DNA from: Pseudomonas nitroreducens
GTDB lineage: Bacteria > Pseudomonadota > Gammaproteobacteria > Pseudomonadales > Pseudomonadaceae
DNA length: 64,000 nt
Direction of reading: 5' to 3'
NCBI RefSeq assembly: GCF_014204515.1
Contig: NZ_JACHLI010000024.1
Coordinates: 50,658 to 114,657 of the forward strand
The notes under the pieces were generated by a model. That model saw nothing but the letters and a program-made list of their open reading frames with translations, did not search any database and had not been told where the DNA came from. This document shows, piece by piece, positions 1 to 9,100 of this stretch; within the stretch, counting starts at the first letter, position 1, and each line of letters starts with the position of its first letter. A program made the position numbers and the translations under genes.

Positions 1-828
1 GCTGCTCAGGAGTTTGGTGTCGGCACCCCGAAGGGGTTGCTCTTAACCGGGGTTCCCGGTTGCGGTAAGTCTCTGACTGCGAAATGCGTATCGTCATCGT
101 GGAACATGCCATTATTGCGATTGGACATGGGCAAGATCTTCCAGGGGCTGGTTGGCTCTTCAGAGTCCAACATTCGCTCCGCGCTACGTACCGCCGAAGC
201 TGTTTCGCCCTGCATATTGTGGATTGATGAAATTGAAAAGGGACTCTCCGGCTCTTCCGGAGGATCATCCGATGGCGGTACGGCTTCACGCGTATTCGGC
301 ACGCTGCTGACCTGGATGCAAGAAAAGACATCGCCTGTTTTTGTATTTGCTACTGCGAACAATATCAATAATTTGCCGCCGGAATTATTGAGGAAGGGGC
401 GCTTCGATGAAATATTCTTCGTGGACTTCCCGTCGTCATTGGAAAGAAAGAAGATTCTGGAAATACATCTGAAGAAATTGAAGCGTGACCCGGAGAAGTT
501 TGACCTGGACCGATTGTCTGCTCTCGGCGGCGAATCGAATTTTGGCAAGGATGTTGTGCTTTCGGGGGCTGAAATCGAAGCCTGGGTTGGGGAGTCGCTG
601 ATTGAAGCCTTCTCGCGGCGAATGAATGGCTCTGACGCTGCAAGTGACCTGACCATGGCTGATTTTGAAACCACCATTTCGCGTTTGGTCCCCATGAGCA
701 AAATGCGCAAGGACGAGTTTATAAAACTTCGCGATTGGGCGAATCAAAATGCAGTCAGCGCTTCGGCTGTGGTTGCCGGTCAGGACGGTAGTGAAACTCG
801 AATCGGCGGCAGGCAAATCGATTTTTGA
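1..828 (+). CDS. Ycf46-like AAA+ ATPase, 5'-truncated by window edge
   Basis: The reading frame is open from base 1 and ends at the TGA at 828, so only the last ~275 residues are visible. A complete AAA+ core is present: Walker A GVPGCGKSLTAK, Walker B CILWIDEIEKG, a sensor-1-like ATANN and an arginine-finger-type RKGRFDEIFF. The combination LLRLD(M)GK, SPCILWIDEIEK and TSPVFVFATANN resembles the Ycf46 family of plastid and cyanobacterial AAA proteins, whose cellular role is poorly defined. Codons are noticeably more AT-rich (aatatcaataatttg, gaaatattcttc) than in every downstream gene, which suggests foreign origin or a genomic-island edge. No partner gene is visible because the operon lies off the left edge. 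Family call fairly sure; function unknown. Confidence 0.8.
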   Translation, partial: AAQEFGVGTPKGLLLTGVPGCGKSLTAKCVSSSWNMPLLRLDMGKIFQGLVGSSESNIRSALRTAEAVSPCILWIDEIEKGLSGSSGGSSDGGTASRVFGTLLTWMQEKTSPVFVFATANNINNLPPELLRKGRFDEIFFVDFPSSLERKKILEIHLKKLKRDPEKFDLDRLSALGGESNFGKDVVLSGAEIEAWVGESLIEAFSRRMNGSDAASDLTMADFETTISRLVPMSKMRKDEFIKLRDWANQNAVSASAVVAGQDGSETRIGGRQIDF

Positions 829-949
829 TCGGCGGTGATGTTGCAGAGGGTCGGCTGCGGTGGAGAGTGGCCCGGTAGCGAACCACGAGCATCCAGAGCC
901 AGCGGGGTTCCCACTGCGTTGACTTTGCAGATGCGCAGCCTGGGCCGAT

Positions 950-972
950 GGCCGCTGGGAATGCCAGCGGCC
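950..972 (-). terminator. Hairpin downstream of the chemoreceptor gene
   Basis: A perfect 9-bp inverted repeat (ggccgctgg / ccagcggcc, 5-nt loop) lies 7 nt past the MCP stop codon. There is no T-run on the minus strand, so it is either a weak intrinsic terminator or an mRNA-end stabiliser. Confidence 0.5.
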
Positions 973-979
973 CTTCGGG

Positions 980-2899
980 TCAAACCCGGAAGTGACTCAC
1001 CAACGTCTGCAACTGCCCACCCAGCCGCGCCAGCTCGACGCTGGAAGCGGCGACTTCTTCGTTGGCCGAGGCGGTCTGTTCGGAGACGTCGCGGACGTTG
1101 ACCACGCTGCGGCTGATTTCCTCGGCCACGGCGCTCTGTTGTTCGGCGGCGGTGGCGATCTGCTGGTTCATCGCCTGGATATTGGAGACGGTGCGGGTGA
1201 TCTCGCCCAGCGATTCGCCGGCCTGGCGGCTCAGGGCGACGCTGCTGGCGGTGAGTTCGCGGCTGCCGAGCATGACGCTGGAGACCTGGCGGGTGCCGCT
1301 CTGCAGGCCGGCGACCAGGGCTTCGATCTCTTCGGTGGATTGCTGGGTGCGCTGGGCCAGGCCGCGCACTTCGTCGGCGACCACGGCGAAGCCGCGTCCG
1401 GCCTCGCCGGCACGGGCGGCTTCGATGGCGGCGTTGAGGGCCAGCAGGTTGGTCTGCTCGGCCACCGACTTGATCACGTCCATGACCTTGCCGATCTTCT
1501 CGCTTTCCTGTTCCAGGCGCTGCATGGCCTCGGCGGAGCGCTCGACTTCCGCCGACAGGCGCTCGATCTGTTCCACCGCCTGGTTCACCACGCGGTCGCC
1601 GTCCTGGGCCTGGTGGTCGGCGGCGGAAGCGGCCTGGGAGGCCTGCTCGGCGTTGCGCGCGACTTCCTGCACGGTGGCGGACATCTCGTGCATGGCGGTG
1701 GCGACCTGGTCGGTCTCGACCTTCTGGGTATTGGCGCCGGCGCTGGTCTGTTCGGTGACGGCGGAGAGTTCCTCGGCGGCGCTGGCGATCTGGGTGACGC
1801 CGTCGCGGATGCCGCCAATCAGCTCGCGCAGGCTCTGGCTCATGCGCTGCATGCTCTGCTGCAGGCGGCCGAGTTCGTCGCGGCGGCTGACCTGGATGGT
1901 CTGCGACAGGTCACCGGCGGCGATGCGGTCGACCACCGCCATGGTGTCGTGCAGCGGGCGGGTGATCTGGCGGGTGATGATCAGCGCGGCGATGCTGCCC
2001 AGCACCAGCGCGAGCAGCGTCACCAGGGTCTGCAGGCTGCGGGCGCGGGCACTTTCGGCGTCGCGGCGGTCGAGTTGCAGCTGGTAGAGATTTTCGCTGA
2101 TCTTGACGATGTCCTGGCCCTGGCTGGTCATCTCCTTGCGCGCCTGGACGATGGCGGCCATGTTCTGGCGCAGGGTGACAACCGCATCGCGGTAGGCGCG
2201 CAGGGCGCTGCCCAGTTGCTGGACATACTGCGCTTCGGCGATGCCGAGCACGCTTTCCAGCGTGGGCAGGCCGGCGATGCTGTCGTCGAGCTGGCGGGTG
2301 ACGCCGTCGCCGTTGCTGGTCAGCGCCGTGGCGAGGTAGTCGCGCACGTCGTAGCGCGCCTGCAGCAGGTCTTCGCGGGTGCCGGTGATGGCCTGGAAGC
2401 GGGTGGCGCGCTCCTCGTCGGCGGGGGCCTTGAGGATGTCCTGCTGGATCTGCGCGGTCAGCTCGGTTGCGCGGGCGGCGTTGTCCTGCAGGGCGCTGCG
2501 GGTGACGCTGGCGCTCTGGTAGCCGCTGCGCATGGCGGCGAGGGACTTCTCGTAGTCACCGATGATGCCGCCGAGCTGGTCGAGCAGGCGCACGTTCTCG
2601 GGGCTGACGAAGCTGGCGCGCAGTTTCTGCTGCTGCGCCTTGAAGTCGGCCAGGGTGGACATGACGTTGGCGGCTTCCTGTTCGGCGCCGTCGGCGATCA
2701 TGTACTGCAGGCGGGTGATGCGCAGCTTGGTGAGGCGCGAGTTGAGCTCGGTGATGTCGCTCATCCAGTTGCTGCGGTCGATCAGCGAGCCCAGGCCGAC
2801 CCAGCTGACGATGGCGAGGATGGCGGTAAAGGCGAGGACCAGGCCGAAGCCCAGGGCCAACTTGAGATTCACGCTCAGGTTGGAAATCCAGCTGTTCAT
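980..2899 (-). CDS. Methyl-accepting chemotaxis protein, HBM-type sensor
   Basis: Inner-membrane chemoreceptor of 639 residues that signals to CheA/CheW. The start MNSWISNLSVNLK is chosen because it has GGAG 7 nt upstream and leads straight into TM1 (about 14-36, LALGFGLVLAFTAIL). About 250 residues of helical periplasmic sequence follow, the length expected of a helical bimodular (HBM) ligand-binding domain as in McpS-type receptors. TM2 (about 285-310) leads into HAMP and then the cytoplasmic four-helix rod with the hairpin-tip core EQTNLLALNAAIEAARAGE. There is no C-terminal CheR-binding pentapeptide (it ends VSHFRV). The ligand cannot be told from sequence; organic acids are typical for HBM receptors. 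Monocistronic. Confidence 0.93.
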   Translation of the reverse strand: MNSWISNLSVNLKLALGFGLVLAFTAILAIVSWVGLGSLIDRSNWMSDITELNSRLTKLRITRLQYMIADGAEQEAANVMSTLADFKAQQQKLRASFVSPENVRLLDQLGGIIGDYEKSLAAMRSGYQSASVTRSALQDNAARATELTAQIQQDILKAPADEERATRFQAITGTREDLLQARYDVRDYLATALTSNGDGVTRQLDDSIAGLPTLESVLGIAEAQYVQQLGSALRAYRDAVVTLRQNMAAIVQARKEMTSQGQDIVKISENLYQLQLDRRDAESARARSLQTLVTLLALVLGSIAALIITRQITRPLHDTMAVVDRIAAGDLSQTIQVSRRDELGRLQQSMQRMSQSLRELIGGIRDGVTQIASAAEELSAVTEQTSAGANTQKVETDQVATAMHEMSATVQEVARNAEQASQAASAADHQAQDGDRVVNQAVEQIERLSAEVERSAEAMQRLEQESEKIGKVMDVIKSVAEQTNLLALNAAIEAARAGEAGRGFAVVADEVRGLAQRTQQSTEEIEALVAGLQSGTRQVSSVMLGSRELTASSVALSRQAGESLGEITRTVSNIQAMNQQIATAAEQQSAVAEEISRSVVNVRDVSEQTASANEEVAASSVELARLGGQLQTLVSHFRV

Positions 2900-3270
2900 T
2901 GACGATCTCCAGGAAAGGTTGTGTGAAGTCAGGCCGTTCGGAGATTGTTCTTGTTGGGGGCCAGGGTGGCGAACCACGTCCCTGCACTATCGGCAGGCAG
3001 GGCCGGAACCCGATGGTGGCAGGCGAAAAAAGTTATCCACCGGCCGCGCCGGAAGGCGGGTCGCAGAGCGGATGACGGAGGAGGGGGAGCGCTGGAGGGC
3101 CGCGCAATTCCCTTTTCGCTGGCGTGGAGCTGGGCGTGGTCGCGCCCTGGCTGGCGGCGCTGGGGCGGCATTCTACGGAAAAACTGCGGGGTCGCCCGCA
3201 AAATGATGGCAAAGAGATATTGCAGGCCGTGTGAGGCGCCCCGGCGGAGCCTCACACGGTCTGCGCCGCA
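2900..3270. other. Intergenic region between MCP and metY
   Basis: Both flanking genes are on the minus strand, so this is the MCP leader plus the metY 3' end. It holds a possible sigma-28 -10 box on the minus strand (GCCGATAG, 2987-2994), about 90 nt before the MCP start, but no TAAA-type -35 at the right spacing. The metY terminator hairpin sits at its right end. No gene seen. Confidence 0.5.
3227..3259 (-). terminator. metY terminator hairpin
   Basis: An 11-bp perfect stem (ccgtgtgaggc / gcctcacacgg, 11-nt loop) starts 11 nt after the metY stop codon on the minus strand. It is followed by the mildly T-rich CCTGCAATATCTCTTT. Probable intrinsic terminator. Confidence 0.65.
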
Positions 3271-4548
3271 TCAGGCCTTGGCGGCGTCCAGCGCCTGGGC
3301 CAGGTCGGCGAGGATGTCGTCGATGTGCTCGATGCCGATCGACAGCCGCACCATGTCGCGCGGCACGCCGGCCTTCTGCAGTTCCTCGTCGTTGAGCTGG
3401 CGGTGGGTGGTGGACGCCGGGTGGCAGGCCAGCGACTTGGCGTCGCCGATGTTCACCAGGCGCACCACCAGTTTGAGCGCGTCGATGAAGCGCGCGCCGG
3501 CTTCCTGGCCGCCCTTGATGCCGAACGAGAGGATCGACGCCGGCTTGCCGCCCATGTAGCGCAGCGCCAGTTCCTGCTCGGGGTGATCGGCGAGGCCGGC
3601 GTATTTCACCCAGCTGACCTGCGGGTGGTCCTGCAGGTACTGGGCGACCTTCACCGCGTTCTCGCAGTGGCGCTCCATGCGCAGGGCCAGGGTTTCCAGG
3701 CCCTGCAGGATGAGGAAGGCGTTGAACGGCGAGAGCGCGGCGCCGGTGTTGCGCAGCGGTACGACGCGGCAGCGACCGATGAAGGCGGCGGGGCCGAAGG
3801 CTTCGGTGTAGGTCACGCCGTGGTAGGACGGGTCCGGCGTGTTGAGCAGCGGGAAGCGTGCCTTGTTGTCGGCCCAGGGGAATTTGCCGGAGTCGACGAC
3901 GATGCCGCCGATGCTGGTGCCGTGGCCGCCGATGTACTTGGTCAGCGAGTGCACGACGATGTCGGCGCCATGCTCGAACGGCCGGCAGAGGATCGGCGTG
4001 GCGACGGTGTTGTCGACGATCAGCGGCACGCCATGGCGATGCGCGGCGTCGGCCAGGGCCTGGAGATCGACGATGTTGCCCGCCGGGTTGCCGATGGACT
4101 CGCAGAACACCGCCTTGGTGCGCTCGTCGATCAGCGCTTCGAGGGCGGCGATGTCGTCATGGGCGGCGAAGCGGGTCTGGATGCCGAAGCGCGGCAGGGT
4201 GTGGGCGAACAGGTTGTAGGTGCCGCCGTAGAGCTTGGCCACCGAAACGATATTGTCGCCGGCTTCGGCGACGGTCTGGATGGCGTAGGTGATGGCGGCC
4301 ATGCCTGAAGCCACGGCCAGCGCCGCGACGCCGCCTTCCAGGGCGGCCACACGCTCCTCCAGTACCGCGTTGGTGGGGTTCATGATGCGCGTGTAGATGT
4401 TGCCGGCGACCTTCAGGTCGAACAGGTCGGCGCCGTGCTGGGTGTCGTCGAAGGCGTACGAGCTGGTCTGGTAGATCGGCACCGCCACGGCCTTGGTGGT
4501 CGGGTCGGGGCTGTAGCCGGCGTGGATGGCCAGGGTTTCCGGTTTCAT
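3271..4548 (-). CDS. metY: O-acetylhomoserine sulfhydrylase
   Basis: PLP enzyme of 425 residues that makes homocysteine from O-acetyl- or O-succinylhomoserine and sulfide in methionine synthesis; cytosolic homotetramer. The Cys/Met-metabolism PLP fold is clear: start MKPETLAIHAGY, YTRIMNPTNAVLEERVAALE (the phosphate-gripping region of the neighbouring subunit), and the Schiff-base lysine K204 in SLTKYIGGHGTSIGG. The long form (over 420 residues, with the insertion around 225-275) separates MetY from MetB/MetZ. It corresponds to PA5025 by context. It is a single gene with its own hairpin terminator. No recognisable SAM riboswitch was seen in the 122-nt leader. Confidence 0.93.
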   Translation of the reverse strand: MKPETLAIHAGYSPDPTTKAVAVPIYQTSSYAFDDTQHGADLFDLKVAGNIYTRIMNPTNAVLEERVAALEGGVAALAVASGMAAITYAIQTVAEAGDNIVSVAKLYGGTYNLFAHTLPRFGIQTRFAAHDDIAALEALIDERTKAVFCESIGNPAGNIVDLQALADAAHRHGVPLIVDNTVATPILCRPFEHGADIVVHSLTKYIGGHGTSIGGIVVDSGKFPWADNKARFPLLNTPDPSYHGVTYTEAFGPAAFIGRCRVVPLRNTGAALSPFNAFLILQGLETLALRMERHCENAVKVAQYLQDHPQVSWVKYAGLADHPEQELALRYMGGKPASILSFGIKGGQEAGARFIDALKLVVRLVNIGDAKSLACHPASTTHRQLNDEELQKAGVPRDMVRLSIGIEHIDDILADLAQALDAAKA

Positions 4549-4670
4549 TGTTCGAGCGTCCTTGTGGCAGAAAGCCCCGAGGATGCGAGCGACGCCCGCT
4601 GCCGGTCAATGACCGGGAGCAAGGTGGCCGGGGCGCCGCTAGATCGCTTTTGGCTGAGCTTATAACCGCC

Positions 4671-6131
4671 TCAGGAGGAGCAGCTGATCTCCAGGTGCTT
4701 GCCCCAGTCCGGCGGGCGGCGGGTGAAGGCCTCGGCGTCCGGCTGTTCCTCGAAGGGCTTGCTCAGCACCTCTTGCAGGCGACGAACGGGACCGTAGTCA
4801 CCCTGCTCGGCGGCGCTGATCGCCTCCTGGGCCAGGTAGTTGCGCAGCACGTAGAGAGGGTTGACCGCGTGCATGCGGGCGCGGCGTTCCTCCTGGCTGC
4901 CGCCTTCGCGAGCGACGCGGGCCTGGTAGTCGGCGGCCCAGGCATCGAAGCCGGCGAGGTCGACGAAGTCCTCGCGCACCACGGCCAGCGCCTGCTCGGG
5001 CGCTTGTTCGCCGAGGCGGCGGAAGAACAGTGAGTAGTCCACTGCGCCTTTCTGCATGGTCTGCAGCAGGCGCTGTACCAGTTCCAGATCGCCTTCCTCG
5101 GCAGTGGTGAAGCCCAGGCGGCGGCGCATCAGGTCCAGGTAATGGGCCTGGTAGAGCGGCAGGAACAGGTCGAGGGTGGCGCGCAGGTCGTCCACTTCGA
5201 CGAAGTGCACCAGGGTCTGGCCCAGGGCGGCGAGGTTCCAGTGGGCGATGGGCACCTGGTTGCTGAAGGAGTAGCGGCCGCTGTCGTCGGAGTGGTTGCA
5301 GATGTGGTTGGCGTCGAAGTCGTCGAGGAAGGCGTAGGGGCCGTAGTCGAAGGTGATGCCGAGGATCGACATGTTGTCGGTGTTCATCACACCGTGGCAG
5401 AAACCGTAGGCCTGCCAGCAGGCGATCATCTGCGCGTTGCGTTCGACCACTTCGCGGAAGAAGGCCAGATAGGGTTTTTCGTCCTGCAGGCACTCGGGGA
5501 AGTATTCGCGCAGGACGAACTCGCCCAGCGTTCTCAGGTGCTCTTCCTGCTTGGTGTAGTAGAAGTATTCGAAGTGGTCGAAGCGCACGTGGCTGGGCGC
5601 CAGGCGCAGCAGCATGGCGCCGGTCTCCTTCGTCTCGCGCCACACCGTGGTGCTCGAACCGGTGACGCACAGCGCGCGGCTGCTGGGGATGCCGAGGGCG
5701 GCGAGGTATTCGCTGGCGAGGAATTCGCGGATCGACGAGCGCAGCACCGCGCGGCCGTCGCCCATGCGCGAGTAGGGCGTCTGCCCGGCGCCCTTGAGGT
5801 GCAGGTCCCAGTGTTCGCCGGCCGCGTTGACCACTTCGCCCAGCAGCAGGCCGCGGCCATCGCCCAGGCGCGGGTTGTAGGAACCGAACTGGTGCCCGGA
5901 ATAGACCATCGCACGCGGATCGGCCTCTTCCCAGAGCTTGTGGCCGGCGAAGATCTCGGCGAAGACGGGTTTGTCCGCTTCGCTCGGATCGAGATCGAGC
6001 AGGGCCATGGCGGCTGGGCTGACGACCACCAGGCGCGGGTCGGCGATGGGATCGGGCAGGACCTGGGTGGAGAACACGTCGCCCAGGCGGGCGAAGCGGT
6101 TATCGAAGGTCAGTTCGTCGAGCTTTTTCAC
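4671..6131 (-). CDS. selO: SelO pseudokinase protein AMPylase (YdiU)
   Basis: A 486-residue protein of the SelO family, which has an inverted ATP orientation and transfers AMP to Ser/Thr/Tyr of target proteins during redox stress. A GTG start at 6131 is chosen over an ATG 27 nt upstream: GGAG lies 6 nt before it, the product begins (V/M)KKLDELTFDNRFARLGD as in homologues, and the upstream ATG falls inside a perfect dyad. Landmarks are YSGHQFGSYNPRLGDGR, TPYSRMGDGRAVLRSSIREFL and NTDNMSILGITFDYGPYAFLDDFD. The C terminus ends in Cys-Ser-Ser; in vertebrate SelO the equivalent near-terminal residue is selenocysteine, so this is the Cys form and no SECIS element is needed. Corresponds to PA5023. 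Confidence 0.92.
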   Translation of the reverse strand: MKKLDELTFDNRFARLGDVFSTQVLPDPIADPRLVVVSPAAMALLDLDPSEADKPVFAEIFAGHKLWEEADPRAMVYSGHQFGSYNPRLGDGRGLLLGEVVNAAGEHWDLHLKGAGQTPYSRMGDGRAVLRSSIREFLASEYLAALGIPSSRALCVTGSSTTVWRETKETGAMLLRLAPSHVRFDHFEYFYYTKQEEHLRTLGEFVLREYFPECLQDEKPYLAFFREVVERNAQMIACWQAYGFCHGVMNTDNMSILGITFDYGPYAFLDDFDANHICNHSDDSGRYSFSNQVPIAHWNLAALGQTLVHFVEVDDLRATLDLFLPLYQAHYLDLMRRRLGFTTAEEGDLELVQRLLQTMQKGAVDYSLFFRRLGEQAPEQALAVVREDFVDLAGFDAWAADYQARVAREGGSQEERRARMHAVNPLYVLRNYLAQEAISAAEQGDYGPVRRLQEVLSKPFEEQPDAEAFTRRPPDWGKHLEISCSS

Positions 6132-6144
6132 GGGCAACTCCGGA

Positions 6145-6173
6145 ACATGTCCGAGCATTGTGCTCGGACATGT
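6145..6173. promoter_or_regulatory. Perfect 13-bp dyad between mscK and selO
   Basis: acatgtccgagca, a 3-nt ttg loop, then tgctcggacatgt form a flawless inverted repeat in the 58-nt gap between the mscK stop (6190) and the selo start codon (6131). In the transcription direction the 3' flank is ttccggagttgccc, which has no T-run, so it is not a typical intrinsic terminator. It could be a transcription-factor operator, an mRNA hairpin next to the selO ribosome-binding site, or a processing site. Confidence 0.55.
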
Positions 6174-6189
6174 CCGCAGGCGTCCACCC

Positions 6190-9100
6190 TCAGGCCTTGT
6201 CGCCGCTGGGTTTGTTCTGCAGCGCCGCGGCCGCGATTCCGGCCTGCTGGCCGGCTTCGAGCTGGGTTTCGTGGCCCTGCGGGTTCTTTACGAAGACGTC
6301 GACCTGGTTGAACGCCATGTCGATGTTGTTCTCGCGGAAGGCCAGGGCGATGCGGGTGAGGGTCTCGTCCACCGCCGGGTTGCGGTCGCCCAGTTCGCGG
6401 ACGTGGAAGCGCAGTTCGTAGTCGAAGGTGCTGGCACTGATCATGGTGAAGTACAGCACCGGCTCCGGGTCGCGCAGGATGCGGGTGTTGGCGTGCGCTG
6501 CGTCGAGCATGATCTTGCGCGCCAGCGGCAGGTCGGTCTCGTAGGCCAGGCCGATCTTGATGGTCACCCGCGTTACCGTATCGCTCAGCGACCAGTTCAC
6601 CAGCTGGCCGGTGATGAAGGTCTGGTTGGGAACGATGATTTCCTTGCGGTCGAAGTCGGTGATGGTGGTGGCGCGGATGCGGATGCGGCTGACGGTGCCC
6701 GACAGCGTGCCGATGGTCACCACGTCGCCGATCCGCACCGGGCGTTCGAAGAGGATGATGAGGCCGGAGACGAAGTTGGAGAAGATCGCCTGCAGGCCGA
6801 AGCCCAGGCCCACCGACAGCGCGGCCACCAGCCATTGCAGCTTGTCCCAGCTGACCCCGAGGGTGGACAGCGCGCTGACGAAGCCGACGCCGCTGATGGT
6901 GTAGGACAGCAGGGTGGTGATGGCGTAGGCGCTGCCCTGGGCCAGGGTCAGGCGCTGCAGCACCAGCACTTCCAGCAGGCCGGGCAGGTTGCGCGCCAGG
7001 GCGACGGTGACCGCGGCGATGACCATGGCCATGAGGAAGTCGCTGAGGCTGATCGGCGTGGTGGACGCCGCGTCGCCGGTGCCGCTGGTGTACTGGTAGA
7101 GGGTCACGTTGTCGAGGTAGGAGACCACGCTGATCAGGTCGGCCCAGACCCAGTACAGGGTGACCACGAAGCCGATCAGCAGGCCCAGGCGGATCAGGCG
7201 CATGGACTGCTCGTTGATCTGCTCGATGCCCAGGGTCGGCTCCTCGATCACCTCGGTGCCCTCGATGCCTTCCTTGGACGCGTTCTGCCGGTTCTTCAGG
7301 GCGCGCTGGTAGGCCAGGCGGCGGGCGGCGACGCCCATGCCGCGGACGAAGGTGGCTTCCACCACCATCCAGAACATCAGCAGGAACAGGGTGTCGATCA
7401 GCCGGTCGGTGAGCTTGAGGGCGGTGTAGTAATAGCCGAAGCCCACGGCAAGGAACAGCGCCACCGGCAGCGCGGTGAAGCCCAGGCCGACGATCATCTT
7501 GACCATCGACGGCCGCGCGCTGGACGGGCTGTTGAACAGCAGCTGGGCGAGCAGCCAGGTCATGGCGCCGTAGCCGAACAGCACCACGGCGATGCCGATC
7601 ACGTCATCGGCCAGGGAGGCCGGTGAATGCTCGGCGACGGTGACCACCGCGACCAGCGACATCACCACCAGGCCCAGGCGGCGCATCAGCTTGCCGAGGA
7701 ACACCACCTGCGGCTGGCTCCAGTGGAAGTGCCGCTCGGCGATGCCGCCGGGCCGCAGGATGCGATGTGCGGTGTAGAACACCAGCCAGACCTGCGCCAT
7801 CTCCAGCAGCGCGCTGCCCAGGGTGGCGTTCTGCCCGCGGGCGTCGAGCAGCAGTGCCAGGCCGGCGATGGCCAGGGCCAGGGTGCCGGGCAGGGCCAGC
7901 AGCACGGCGAGCAGCAGCGCCAGCGGGGTGTGCGCCTGGCTGTCGCGCTTGAAGTGGCCGATATCGTCGTTCAGCGATTCCAGCTTGTCGTAGAGGAATT
8001 TGCGCTTCCACAGCAGGCCGGCGACCAGCAGGAGCAGCGGCAGGAACAGGAAGGGCCGGTCGATCAGGCCTTCGCCCAGTTCCTTCACGCCCGAGCCCCA
8101 GGGCACTTCGGCCAGCTGGTGGTGCAGCAGGGTCGGGGTCATCTTGAACCAGGACAGGTCCAGCGGGCGGTTGCTGGGAATCCAGAACATCTGCTCGTCG
8201 AGGGTGGCGCGCAGGCTGTCGCTGGTTTCCTTGAGCTGCTTCTGGTTGAGCTGCAGGGTGATGGCTTCGTTGAGCAGCGCGTTGAGCTCGTGGTTGAGGC
8301 GCTCCATCAGCTCCAGGCGGGTGTCGACCAGTTCGCCGAGGTCCTTGCGCAGCTGCGGGGTGACGTTTTCCTGCGACTGCTGGGCCAGCAGGTTGTCGAG
8401 GTAGACCTGGGTGTTGTTGATCTCGTCGCGTTTCTGGTTCAGCTCGAACTGGTACAGGCGCAGGTCGGCGATCTCGTCGGCGAGGTCCTGGTCGGTCTTG
8501 ATCACCGGCAGCGACTGTTTCTGCTGGTAGAGGATCTTCGACAGCAGCAGGCTGCCGCGCAGCACGTTGATCTGCTCATCGAGGGCCTGCTCGCCCTGGG
8601 TCAGGTTGTCCAGCTGCTGCTTGGCCTCGAGGTTGCGCCGGGTCAGGGTGTTGAGGCGGTCGGTGGTGCGCAGCAGGTAGTCGGAGAGCTTGAGGTTGGC
8701 GGCGTTCTGCTGGCTGAGCAGGCTGTCGGTGCCGGCCGCCTGGGTGCTGTCCTTGGACAGCTCGGCGACGGTTTTCTCCGACTGCTCGCGGCGCTTGTCG
8801 CTGATCATCGTCTGCAGTTCGAGGGTCTCGCGTTCCTCGCGGCCGATGCGCTCGGCCAGCAGGTCACGCTGGCTGGAGGCCAGATCCAGGAGCAGGTTGT
8901 TACCGGCCAGTTGCTGGCGCAGCAGCAGGTTCTGCGCGAGCAGCGCGGCCTGCTCGGCAAGCAGCTCGTTGCGACGCTCCTCGGCCAGGGGCTTGGCGCC
9001 TTCCTTGCCGGCCTTGAGGGCGGTGTTGATGTCCAGCAGGCGGCTCTGGTTGCGGCTCAGGTCGGCCTGGGCGCGTTCCGGGCGGGTCTGCGCGGTGAGG

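Noticed and set aside
2987..2994. Sigma-28-like -10 box (GCCGATAG) on the minus strand before the chemoreceptor gene
   Set aside because: No TAAA-type -35 at about 15 nt; kept only as a note under the intergenic region.
4549..4670. Possible SAM riboswitch upstream of metY
   Set aside because: The 122-nt leader shows no recognisable SAM-I or SAM-II core helices or terminator; methionine genes in Pseudomonas are usually not riboswitch-controlled.
4671..6131. Selenocysteine insertion in selO
   Set aside because: The near-C-terminal position is an ordinary Cys codon and there is no in-frame TGA or SECIS-like hairpin.
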